DNA of 64,000 nt from the NCBI GenBank assembly GCA_028287185.1, contig JAQBQD010000114.1, forward strand, positions 54,883 to 118,882, in the 5' to 3' direction. Under the pieces are notes generated by a model that did no database searches, had not been told where the DNA came from, and saw nothing but the letters and a program-made list of their open reading frames with translations. Source of the stretch: Gemmatimonadota bacterium. GTDB taxonomy: Bacteria > Gemmatimonadota > Gemmatimonadetes > Longimicrobiales > Longimicrobiaceae. Made by a program: the position numbers and the translations under genes. The stretch's first letter is position 1. The number at the start of each line of letters is the position of its first letter. Shown here one piece after another: positions 25,020 to 32,862 of this stretch.

Positions 25020-25808
25020 CTACTTGCGCTTTGCCTCGCGCCAGCGCTCCAGGCCCAGCGTGATCGCATCCGCCACCGCGGCGCCCACCACGTGGCCCAC
25101 GGCGGTGTGCTTGCCCGCGTACGGCTCTGAGTCCAGCGCCCGGTCCGCATCCGCAGACTCCGCCGAATCTCTCGCATCCGCGGAGTCGGCGGAATGCGCC
25201 GAATGCGTCGGATCGGGCGCGAGCGGCGCGGCGACCACGATGCAGTCGGTGCCGGTGCCCGTGGCGGGAAGGCCGCTGCGCAGGCTGGGGATGTTCGCCT
25301 CGCGCACGGCCAGGGCGCGCGCCTCGGCCGCCAGCGCCAGCGCCTCCAGCATCGCCTCGCCCGAAAGCGGGCGCGAGACGCGGACGAGCAGGTTGATGGT
25401 GCCCACACGCGCGATGGTGGACCCCACGCCCGGCGGGTCGCCCGCCCGCAGCGCGTTGCCCATGCCCACGGTGGCGACGCAGCGCGCCGACACGCCTTCG
25501 GCCGCCCGCGTCACGTCCGCGAAGCCATCCAGGGACGCGCTGGTCAGCAGTACGACGGCGCCGGCGAGGCCCGCCGTCGCCATCCGCTCCGCCAGCAGCG
25601 CCCGCGGGTCAACGTCCAGCCCCAGGTCCGCGTTCCGGATGCGCAGCCACGCGACCGCCTCCGCGGTCCGCATCCCCCCGCCCACCACCGCCCAACTCGC
25701 CACCGCGTGCCGCGCGGCGAAGCGGACGACGAGCCAGGGGTCGGCGAGGGTGGTGGTGACCGCGGCGAGTGGTGATGCCTCGAGCCCATCAAAACTGGAG
25801 GACCTCAC
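25020..25808 (-). CDS. cbiZ: Adenosylcobinamide amidohydrolase (CbiZ-like)
   Basis: 262 residues with a GTG start. The CbiZ pattern is visible: V-V-G-G-G-M-R-T near residue 45, L-L-T-S-A-S-L-D...C-V-A-T-V-G-M-G-N, G-T-I-N-L-L-V, and P-A-T-G-T-G-T-D-C-I-V-V-A followed by Y-A-G-K-H-T-A-V-G. CbiZ removes the aminopropanol arm of adenosylcobinamide to give adenosylcobyric acid, so that imported corrinoids can be remodelled. A Ser/Ala/Asp-rich stretch of about 30 residues (SADSADARDSAESADADRA) is inserted between the last two motifs and is encoded by repetitive DNA; it looks like a loop expansion. It sits 2.4 kb from cobU and cobQ, its pathway partners. Confidence 0.82.
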   Translation of the reverse strand: MRSSSFDGLEASPLAAVTTTLADPWLVVRFAARHAVASWAVVGGGMRTAEAVAWLRIRNADLGLDVDPRALLAERMATAGLAGAVVLLTSASLDGFADVTRAAEGVSARCVATVGMGNALRAGDPPGVGSTIARVGTINLLVRVSRPLSGEAMLEALALAAEARALAVREANIPSLRSGLPATGTGTDCIVVAAPLAPDPTHSAHSADSADARDSAESADADRALDSEPYAGKHTAVGHVVGAAVADAITLGLERWREAKRK

Positions 25809-25877
25809 GCGATCCGAGCGACAGTCGCTAGGGACTGCCGCTGTGATCGAAGCCTCACGAGCAACGGGTTCACGCGA

Positions 25878-26534
25878 TCAACTCACCGCATCGAACTTGA
25901 ACTGGAAGGAATACTTCCTCAGCTCGAGATTTGAGATTGCACGCGACGCGAGGATGACTCGCTTGTGAAAATCGCCTGCCACCAAGATGCCGCGCACGGG
26001 TTTGTTATCTTCATCAGCGACAGAGCCCATGTACGCCAAGATCTGGGCAACGACCTCTGGAGTTGCAGTTCCCGCCTTGAGTTCGATCACGACAACAGCA
26101 CCACTTGGATCTGTGGCGGTAATGTCGATTCGTCCGGCTTCCGTGCTACGCTCCTTCCCCCCGTCGGTGATCCTGAGACCGGGCTCAAGTTGATCAATGT
26201 GCGTTCGCAAGGCCGCCTGAAGGTCCCGTTCAAGCCCGAAGGTAATCTCCTCCGCCTCAAGCACCTCGTCATCATCATCGGAATTCGCCAACATGGACAC
26301 AGCATTGGTAATGTCTTCGGTGGCATCGGGTCGGATCAAAAGAACCCGATCTCCGTTTTGCTGCAACAGCCAGCCCTCCTTCCGCATGGCGGCTCGCACC
26401 TGATGCGATGTCTTCCCATCTGGACTAAACCCAGCAGGAAGGTGCTGCGGGTTCTCGCGCAACCATTGCTTCATCGGGTGGAATTCGACCTGTCCGTCCG
26501 TAGCCTTGGCGACAATGAAGTGGGATTTGTTCAT
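25878..26534 (-). CDS. NucS-like (DUF91) endonuclease domain protein
   Basis: 218 residues. The C-terminal half has the restriction-endonuclease-like core of NucS/EndoMS: F-G-L-E-R-D-L-Q...L-E-P-G-L-R-I, then G-R-I-D-I-T-A-T-D-P-S-G-A-V-V-V-I-E-L-K-A-G, with the D and the E-x-K catalytic residues, and Q-I-L-A-Y-M-G. The N-terminal ~85 residues differ from classical NucS and look like a winged-helix module (H-Q-V-R-A-A-M-R-K-E-G-W-L-L-Q-Q-N-G-D-R). NucS-type enzymes cut mismatched or branched DNA. Base composition is near 50-55% GC against about 70% around it, with AT-rich flanks, which suggests recent transfer. Role may be repair or defence. Confidence 0.75.
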   Translation of the reverse strand: MNKSHFIVAKATDGQVEFHPMKQWLRENPQHLPAGFSPDGKTSHQVRAAMRKEGWLLQQNGDRVLLIRPDATEDITNAVSMLANSDDDDEVLEAEEITFGLERDLQAALRTHIDQLEPGLRITDGGKERSTEAGRIDITATDPSGAVVVIELKAGTATPEVVAQILAYMGSVADEDNKPVRGILVAGDFHKRVILASRAISNLELRKYSFQFKFDAVS

Positions 26535-26802
26535 CTCATCACGATTGCAAGAGTGAGTCGGGCTGCTCGCACCCGTTCTGACCGAGAGAGACCCTTATCG
26601 TCGTCGTTCCGTGTACCTACGCATCCCCCAGCCCATCCTCGAAAAAGTCAGAATCAAGCCGCTTGAGACTGTATGTTGTAGCAATGAAACCCCGACATCG
26701 TGATCAATCATTAGTTCTGAGAGGTGCGGGCCGTGTATCAGCACGATTGTGCCTGGCGGCGTACCGGAAGGGAGCGCGGGTGGTGGCGCGAGCCGGGAAG
26801 CA
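26535..26802. other. AT-rich flank of the nuclease islet
   Basis: No gene seen. Composition is well below the genome average up to about 26750, which marks the right edge of the presumed acquired segment; no direct repeats or integrase remnants were found. Confidence 0.4.
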
Positions 26803-26835
26803 TCTCGGCAGCCGGAAAGCCTCCGGCTGCCGAGA
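26803..26835 (-). terminator. Terminator of the glycoside hydrolase gene
   Basis: Perfect 13-bp stem (TCTCGGCAGCCGG and complement, 7-base loop) beginning 13 bases past the stop codon. Confidence 0.65.
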
Positions 26836-26847
26836 CGTTCGTGGGTG

Positions 26848-27978
26848 TCAGCTCCGCGCCGTCACCGAGCGGATCAGCTCCACCTCGGCGGGGCGGTACG
26901 GCGTGCCGTCGGTGCGGAAGATGTCGTGGAACCAGACGGGGGGCTCGGCGGGGTACGGGTGCTCCCACGAGTCCCACGGATAGATGGTCTGCGACTTTCC
27001 GGAGACGAAGCCCCAGTTGATGGCGCCCACGTGCTGCTGCTTGAAGAAGGGCAGCATGGTCTCGAAGGTGCTTCCGCGCGGGCGGGCCATGTACTCGGTG
27101 CAGATGACGGGGCGGCCCAGCCGCTGGAGCGCGGCCACCTCGCGCTGAAGGTCGGGCAGCGCGTCGTAGCTGTGGAAGGTGATGACGTCGGAGTTGTCCA
27201 GCATGAAGCGCGTGATGGGCAGCGTCTGGCTGGGGTCCACGTAGTCGCCCTTCCACGGCGCGGCGGTGAGCGGCTGCACGGGGTTCATCTCGCGCGCCCA
27301 GGCGAAGGTGCGGCGCAGCAGCGCCATCGACAGCGCGCCCTTGTTGGCCGGCTCGAACGCGCCGTACGAGCCGCCGTTGCGGTTGTCCGGCTCGTTGAAC
27401 AGGTCCCACGCCAGCACCCGCCGGTCGCCCGCGAACCGGCCGACGACGCCCTTCACGTACGGCTGCAGCAGCTCCGCGTAGCGCGTGCTGTCGCGCAGCA
27501 CCTCGGCCCCCGGCGACTGCACCCAGCCGGAGTTGTGCAGCCCCGGCGTGGGCTGGCGCTGCCGCCCGGTGCGCGGGAACGGGTCCCATACCGCATCGAA
27601 CAGCACCAGCATCGGCCTGATGTGGTGCCGGTCGGCGATGGCCAGGAACTCGTCCACCCGGTTCAGGAAGCCCGCCGGGTCCTGCCGGTACGCCTGGTCA
27701 TGCAGGAACACGCGCATGGTGTTGAAGCCCAGCCCCTGCGCCCACCCCAGCTCGCGGTCGATGCCGCGCGGGTCCCACGTCTCCGCCTGCCACATCTCGA
27801 GCTGGTTGATGGCGCTGGCCGGCGCGTAGTTGCTGCCGGCAAGCCACCCCGTCTGCTGCTGCCACGCCGCCGCCTGCTCCGGCGTCCAGCGCCCGCGTCC
27901 CTGCGCGTGCAACGGGACGGCCGTGACCAGCGCGACCAGCAGGGCCAGCGTGCCGCGGAGGAACCGTAGCTGCTTCAT
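26848..27978 (-). CDS. Secreted TIM-barrel glycoside hydrolase (GH5/clan A-like)
   Basis: 376 residues. A signal peptide (L-R-F-L-R-G-T-L-A-L-L-V-A-L-V-T-A-V-P-L-H-A-Q) precedes a (beta/alpha)8 catalytic domain: G-F-N-T-M-R-V-F-L-H near residue 85, the acid/base Glu196 in W-D-L-F-N-E-P-D-N, and the nucleophile Glu295 in V-I-C-T-E-Y-M. This pair of glutamates after strands 4 and 7 defines clan GH-A. Substrate is a guess; related proteins are labelled cellulase or 1,4-beta-xylanase. Start at 27978 gives a proper signal peptide. Single gene with its own terminator. Confidence 0.8.
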   Translation of the reverse strand: MKQLRFLRGTLALLVALVTAVPLHAQGRGRWTPEQAAAWQQQTGWLAGSNYAPASAINQLEMWQAETWDPRGIDRELGWAQGLGFNTMRVFLHDQAYRQDPAGFLNRVDEFLAIADRHHIRPMLVLFDAVWDPFPRTGRQRQPTPGLHNSGWVQSPGAEVLRDSTRYAELLQPYVKGVVGRFAGDRRVLAWDLFNEPDNRNGGSYGAFEPANKGALSMALLRRTFAWAREMNPVQPLTAAPWKGDYVDPSQTLPITRFMLDNSDVITFHSYDALPDLQREVAALQRLGRPVICTEYMARPRGSTFETMLPFFKQQHVGAINWGFVSGKSQTIYPWDSWEHPYPAEPPVWFHDIFRTDGTPYRPAEVELIRSVTARS

Positions 27979-28195
27979 AGGCACCGTATAGATGTGGGGA
28001 TACGCCTCGCCTCGTGGCTTGGAAACCAACCTACACGCACCAGCCATCCGCGCCAGACGCAGAGGACGGAGCGTGGCGGTTCCACGCCGCCGGTCGGCTA
28101 TCTCGCGGCCGGAAGGTTCGGCGCTGTCGGCGCTTGGTTCGATGGATCGGCGCTCCCGTAGCCGTCACGTCCTGCAAAAGCTGTCGTATCAGCCC

Positions 28196-28222
28196 GTCGA
28201 TTCGGTCGATTCAGTCGATTCT
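28196..28222. repeat. 9-bp tandem repeat GTCGATTCN
   Basis: Three consecutive copies (GTCGATTCG, GTCGATTCA, GTCGATTCT) just downstream of cobU. Confidence 0.85.
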
Positions 28223-28252
28223 ACGGACGTCTGCTGTCCCCGCGGGCCGCCG

Positions 28253-28783
28253 TCACTTGATACGCACCGGGATGCCGCTGACGAGCAGCTCGACCTCGTC
28301 CGCCGCCGCGGCGACCAGGGCGTTGGCGCGGCCGAGCGCATCGCGGTACCACCGGCCGAGGGAGGTCGGTGGATGCACGCCCATGCCGACCTCGTTCGTC
28401 ACGATGACCGTCGTTCCGTCGCGGCCAAGCGCCGCGTCGCGGAGCGCCCGCGCCTCTGCCAGCACGGCGTCGATGCACGCCTGCTCGCCCGCGGACTCGA
28501 CCGAAAGCAGGGCGTTGGATGCGAGGACGGTGAGGCAGTCCACCAGCACCGTTCCCGGCGCAGCGGCGCGGACGGCGGATGCGGCGTCGCGTGGCGCCTC
28601 CACCGTGGTCCACTCCGCCGGCCGCTCGGCGCGGTGACGGGCGATGCGGCGCGCCATCTCGTCGTCCAGCGCCTCCGCGGTGGCGACGTAGGTGACGGGC
28701 GCGCCCTCCTGCGATGCCCGCGCCTCCGCCCACGAGCTCTTGCCGCTGCGCGCGCCGCCGGTCACCAGCACGATCATCCCCAT
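28253..28783 (-). CDS. cobU: Adenosylcobinamide kinase/adenosylcobinamide-phosphate guanylyltransferase
   Basis: 176 residues, normal for CobU/CobP. The P-loop is V-T-G-G-A-R-S-G-K-S at the N-terminus; Y-V-A-T-A-E then R-I-A-R-H-R-A-E-R-P-A-E-W-x-T-V-E contains the His that is guanylylated, and V-D-C-L-T-V-L and V-T-N-E-V-G-M-G-V-H-P complete the family pattern. It phosphorylates adenosylcobinamide and attaches GMP to form AdoCbi-GDP. The ATG follows the cobQ stop after 2 bp, so the two genes are one operon. Confidence 0.95.
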   Translation of the reverse strand: MGMIVLVTGGARSGKSSWAEARASQEGAPVTYVATAEALDDEMARRIARHRAERPAEWTTVEAPRDAASAVRAAAPGTVLVDCLTVLASNALLSVESAGEQACIDAVLAEARALRDAALGRDGTTVIVTNEVGMGVHPPTSLGRWYRDALGRANALVAAAADEVELLVSGIPVRIK

Positions 28784-28785
28784 CG

Positions 28786-30327
28786 TCAGCCCTCCACGCG
28801 GAGACCGGACCCAACGGCGGCACCCGCACCAAGGCCGATCAGCCCATCGATCACGTCGAACTCCAGCGCTGCCTCCACCGCATCCGCCAGCAGGTCCAGC
28901 TCTCGGTCGATGTGCGCATCCCAGCGCAGGCCGCCCGCATCGACGGAGTTGGTCCCCGAGCTACCGTCGGCCGTCGAGGCACCATCGACGGAAGCGCGCA
29001 GTTGATGGAGCCAGGCGCCGCGCAGGGAATCGTCCCCGAACACGCCGTGCAGGTAGCATCCCCAGACGCTTCCGGACGCCCCACCTGCGGGCTCGCCGTC
29101 GATCTCCATCAGCACCATCGCATCCGGCCCGAGCGTCGTGCGGCCGTGGTGGATCTCGTATCCTGGTGAGTCCGATCCGCCGAGCGCAGCGAACGGTGCG
29201 GCGCCCGTCCATCGACCGGCCGTGCGGCGGGTGGACTTCGCCTCGCGCAGCTCCGTGCGCACGTCCAGCAGGCCCAGGCCCGGCACCTCGCCGCCGCCCT
29301 CCAGCCCCAGCGGGTCCGCGACGGATGCGCCGAGCATCTGGTATCCGCCGCAGAGTCCGACGATGGGCACGCCGCCGGCCGCGAGCGCGCGGAGGCCGGC
29401 CGCCAGCCCCGTATCCCACAGCCAGCGCAGGTCCGCCGTGGTGTTGCGCGTGCCTGGAATCACGACCGCCGCGCATCCGTCCAGCGCGTCCACGGAGTCG
29501 ATCCACCGAACGCGCAGTCCGGGCTCTGCGGCAAGCGGATCGAGGTCGTCGAAGTTGGAGACGTGCGGCAGGCGGATGGCGGCGATCGTGAGCGCCCCCG
29601 CGCCGCGGTCGCCGAGGGAGGCGGCGTCCTCGTCCGGCAGGTCCAGCCGCAGCCAGGGGACGACGCCCAGCGTAGGGATGCCCGTGCGCTCGCGGAGGAT
29701 CTGCGGCGCGGGGGCGAGCAGGGACGCGTCGCCGCGGAACTTGTTGAGCACGAAGCCGGCGATGCGGGCGCGATCGCCCTCCGGCAGCAGCGCCCAGGTG
29801 CCGTACAGCGCCGCGAACGCCCCGCCGCGGTCGATGTCGGCCACCAGCAGCACCGGCGCATCCGCCTCCCGCGCGACGCGCATGTTGACGACGTCCGGCA
29901 GGTTGATCTCCGCCGGGCTGCCCGCGCCCTCGATGACGACGAGGTCCGCCTCCCCGCGGAGGGTGGCGAGCGACGCGGCGACCGTGCTCCACAGGTGCGC
30001 GCCGCGCTCGCGCCAGGGCAGGGCAGCGAGCGCGGGATCGCGCCGGCCCAGGACGATCACGTCCGAGCGGTCGTCGGCTAGCGGCTTGAGCAGCACGGGG
30101 TTCATCTCCACGCGCGGCTGAACGCGTGCGGCGCGGGCCTGCAGCGCCTGCGCCCGGCCGATCTCGCCGCCGCACGCGGTGACCGCCGCATTGTTGCTCA
30201 TGTTCTGCGCCTTGAACGGCAGCACGCGCAGGCCCCGGCGCGCATAGACGCGGCACAATCCCGCCGCCAGCAGCGACTTGCCGGCGCCCGAGGAAGTGCC
30301 CTGCACCATCAGGCAGCGTGCGGCCAA
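28786..30327 (-). CDS. cobQ: Cobyric acid synthase
   Basis: 513 residues with an N-terminal dethiobiotin-synthase-like domain (M-V-Q-G-T-S-S-G-A-G-K-S P-loop; K-A-Q-N-M-S-N-N; D-I-D-R-G-G-A-F-A) and a C-terminal class I amidotransferase domain with nucleophile in V-G-L-C-G-G-Y-Q-M-L-G and His in Y-E-I-H-H-G-R-T. It amidates four carboxylates of adenosylcobyrinic a,c-diamide using glutamine. I chose a TTG start at 30327, because it gives six residues before M-V-Q-G-T as in other CobQ/CbiP; an ATG at 30309 would trim the first beta strand. Leader gene of the cobQ-cobU operon. Confidence 0.93.
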   Translation of the reverse strand: MAARCLMVQGTSSGAGKSLLAAGLCRVYARRGLRVLPFKAQNMSNNAAVTACGGEIGRAQALQARAARVQPRVEMNPVLLKPLADDRSDVIVLGRRDPALAALPWRERGAHLWSTVAASLATLRGEADLVVIEGAGSPAEINLPDVVNMRVAREADAPVLLVADIDRGGAFAALYGTWALLPEGDRARIAGFVLNKFRGDASLLAPAPQILRERTGIPTLGVVPWLRLDLPDEDAASLGDRGAGALTIAAIRLPHVSNFDDLDPLAAEPGLRVRWIDSVDALDGCAAVVIPGTRNTTADLRWLWDTGLAAGLRALAAGGVPIVGLCGGYQMLGASVADPLGLEGGGEVPGLGLLDVRTELREAKSTRRTAGRWTGAAPFAALGGSDSPGYEIHHGRTTLGPDAMVLMEIDGEPAGGASGSVWGCYLHGVFGDDSLRGAWLHQLRASVDGASTADGSSGTNSVDAGGLRWDAHIDRELDLLADAVEAALEFDVIDGLIGLGAGAAVGSGLRVEG

Positions 30328-30605
30328 GGCAGTTCGTGAGGTCGAGGTCGAGATCGGTCGATGAGGGCCCGTGGGAGGGGCGAGTGTACCGCGGCGGACG
30401 GGGCGTGTCAAACGATCACGCGGGGCAAGCGGTCTATCATCCGTCCCCGCTGCCTACCCCGCGCGCGACCTGCCGAGGCACTCCGCCGCCCTGCGTAACC
30501 CGATGCCGCGTGACCACTTGTCCGCGCGGGCCGGGAACCGGCGCGGCGGCGGGTGGTAGCAAGGGCACCGTCGCCGATCCCTTCCGAGGAGAACCCCTGG
30601 ACCCG

Positions 30606-32651
30606 ATGAGAACGAACACTCGTACGAAGCGCCTGTCGCGCGCGGCCGCCGCGTGCGTGCTGGCGGGCGGCCTGGCCGGCGCCGCGCAGGCGCAGAACGG
30701 CACCGGACTGGGCGTGGACAGCGCCAACTTCGACCGCAGCGTGCGCCCGCAGGACGACTTCTTCCGCTACGTGAACGGCGGGTGGATGAAGAACGCGCGC
30801 ATCGCCGCCGACCGCACCGGCGCGGGCGCCTTCCTGGACCTGCGCGACCGCAGCGAGGACGCGCTGCACGCCATCCTGGAGCGCGCCGCGGCCAACCCCG
30901 GCGCGCCGGGCAGCGAGCAGCAGAAGGTGGGCGACCTGTACGCCACGTACATGGACACCGCGCGCATCGAGGCGCTGGGCATCACCCCGCTGCGTCCGCA
31001 GCTGGCGCGCATCGCCGCCGTGCGGCAGAAGAGCGAATACCCGGAGCTGTTCGCCGAGGTGGGCACCTACGGGGTGCAGACGCCGTTCAGCTTCGGCATC
31101 TCGCAGGACGCCCGCAACGCCGAGCGCTACATCGCCGGCGTGGGGCAGTCGGGCCTGGGCCTTCCGGACCGGGACTACTATTCCAGCCAGGGCCCCAAGT
31201 TCGACCAGGCCCGCGCCGCGTACCGCACCTACGTGGAGACGCTTCTGCGCCTGGCCGGCGAGCCCGACGCGGCGACGGCGGCCACGAACGTGGTGGCCTT
31301 CGAGACGGCGCTGGCGGCCAAGCAGTGGGACCGCGCCCGCAGCCGCGACCGCACGGCCACCTACAACCTGCGCACCGTCGCCCAGCTCGACTCCATGACG
31401 CCGGGCTTCTCGTGGACGCGCTACGTGCACGCGTACGGAGCCGACCGCACCCCGGGCGTGGTGGTCCGGCAGCTCGACTACGTGCCGGCGATGAACGACA
31501 TCCTGCAGCAGACGCCGGTGTCGACGGTCAAGCAGTACCTGACGTTCAAGCTGGTGGACAGCTACGCCACGGACCTCAGCCGGTCCTTCGCGGACGCCAA
31601 CTTCGAGTTCCGCGGCCGCGCGCTCCAGGGCCTGCAGGAGAACCGCGCGCGCTGGCGCCGCGGCGTGGGCGTGGTGGAGGGGATGCTGGGCGAGGCGGCC
31701 GGCAAGCTGTACGTGGCCGGCAACTTCCGGCCCGAGCAGAAGGCCCGCATGCAGGCGCTGGTCACCAACCTGCTGGGCGCCTACCACGACGCCATCAACG
31801 AGCTGGACTGGATGAGCCCGGCCACCAAGACGGCCGCCCAGGAGAAGCTGTCGCACATCAACGTCAAGATCGGCTACCCCGACAAGTGGCGCGACTACTC
31901 GGCGCTCCAGATCGTGCGCGGCGACCTGGTGGGCAACCGCATGCGCGCGGCCCGCTTCAACCGCGCCCGCAACCTGGCGCACCTGGGCCAGCCGGTGGAC
32001 CGCACCGAGTGGGGGATGACGCCGCAGACCGTGAACGCGTACTACAACGCGTCCATGAACGAGATCGTCTTCCCGGCCGCCATCCTCCAGCCCCCGTTCT
32101 TCAACCCCGACGCCGACGACGCGGTGAACTACGGTGCCATCGGCGCCGTGATCGGGCATGAGATCAGCCACGGCTTCGACGACCAGGGCCGCCGCTCGGA
32201 CGGCTTCGGCAACCTGCGCGACTGGTGGACGGCGGAGGACGCCCGCGCCTTCGAGGCCCGCGCCACCGCCCTGGCCGACGAGTACAGCAGCTTCTCGCCG
32301 GTGGAGGGCCTGCACATCAACGGCCGCCTGACGCTGGGCGAGAACATCGGCGACGTGAGCGGCATCGCCGTGGCGTACCGCGCCTGGAAGCGCTCGCTGA
32401 ACGGCCGCGAGGCACCGGTCATCGGCGGCTTCACGGGCGACCAGCGCTTCTTCCTGGGCTACGCGCAGATCTGGCGCAGCCTTCAGCGCGAGGACGCCGT
32501 CCGCCAGCAGCTCCTCACCGATCCGCACTCGCCCGGCGAGTTCCGCGTGAACGGCGTGCTGCGCAACGTGGACGCCTTCTACCGCGCCTTCGACGTCAAG
32601 GAGGGCGACAAGATGTACGTGCCCGCCGACAAGCGCGTGAAGATCTGGTAG
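30606..32651 (+). CDS. M13 family metallopeptidase (neprilysin-like), copy 1
   Basis: 681 residues. Signal peptide to A-A-Q-A-Q (about residue 29), then the M13 N-terminal domain beginning N-F-D-R-S-V-R-P-Q-D-D-F-F-R-Y-V-N-G-G-W. The zinc site is His518-Glu519-Ile-Ser-His522 (G-H-E-I-S-H-G-F-D-D), with the third ligand in G-E-N-I-G-D; N-A-Y-Y-N upstream is the substrate-binding motif. It is a periplasmic or secreted oligopeptidase. A paralogue follows 211 bp downstream in the same direction with its own terminator between them, so they are tandem duplicates with separate transcription. Confidence 0.93.
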   Translation: MRTNTRTKRLSRAAAACVLAGGLAGAAQAQNGTGLGVDSANFDRSVRPQDDFFRYVNGGWMKNARIAADRTGAGAFLDLRDRSEDALHAILERAAANPGAPGSEQQKVGDLYATYMDTARIEALGITPLRPQLARIAAVRQKSEYPELFAEVGTYGVQTPFSFGISQDARNAERYIAGVGQSGLGLPDRDYYSSQGPKFDQARAAYRTYVETLLRLAGEPDAATAATNVVAFETALAAKQWDRARSRDRTATYNLRTVAQLDSMTPGFSWTRYVHAYGADRTPGVVVRQLDYVPAMNDILQQTPVSTVKQYLTFKLVDSYATDLSRSFADANFEFRGRALQGLQENRARWRRGVGVVEGMLGEAAGKLYVAGNFRPEQKARMQALVTNLLGAYHDAINELDWMSPATKTAAQEKLSHINVKIGYPDKWRDYSALQIVRGDLVGNRMRAARFNRARNLAHLGQPVDRTEWGMTPQTVNAYYNASMNEIVFPAAILQPPFFNPDADDAVNYGAIGAVIGHEISHGFDDQGRRSDGFGNLRDWWTAEDARAFEARATALADEYSSFSPVEGLHINGRLTLGENIGDVSGIAVAYRAWKRSLNGREAPVIGGFTGDQRFFLGYAQIWRSLQREDAVRQQLLTDPHSPGEFRVNGVLRNVDAFYRAFDVKEGDKMYVPADKRVKIW

Positions 32652-32692
32652 CCTCGCACCGTCGATCGACGAGGAGAAGGCGAGGTTGACGA

Positions 32693-32730
32693 GGCCGGCC
32701 CGGACCCCACCGATGGAGTCCGGGCCGGTC
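32693..32730 (+). terminator. Terminator after M13 copy 1
   Basis: A 13-bp stem (GGCCGGCCCGGAC / GTCCGGGCCGGTC, one G-U pair, 12-base loop). The hairpin after copy 2 uses nearly the same arm sequence. Confidence 0.65.
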
Positions 32731-32862
32731 GCGTTCGCGCGGCGGAAGGCATCCTCTTTCCGCCGCAAGCTGGTTGACAAAGCGCCTCGGAGATCGGAAG
32801 ATAGGCGTTCCGCCCCCGGTAGGATCGCGTCCCGGACACCCCTGACCCACACCCCGGATCCC

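Noticed and set aside
24657..30605. A cobalamin riboswitch near cbiZ, cobU or cobQ
   Set aside because: I looked for the conserved B12-box core and long stem structure in the spacers and saw neither.
32774..32803. TTGACA at 32774-32779 as the promoter of M13 copy 2
   Set aside because: No reasonable -10 hexamer at 16-18 bp spacing, so I did not list it.
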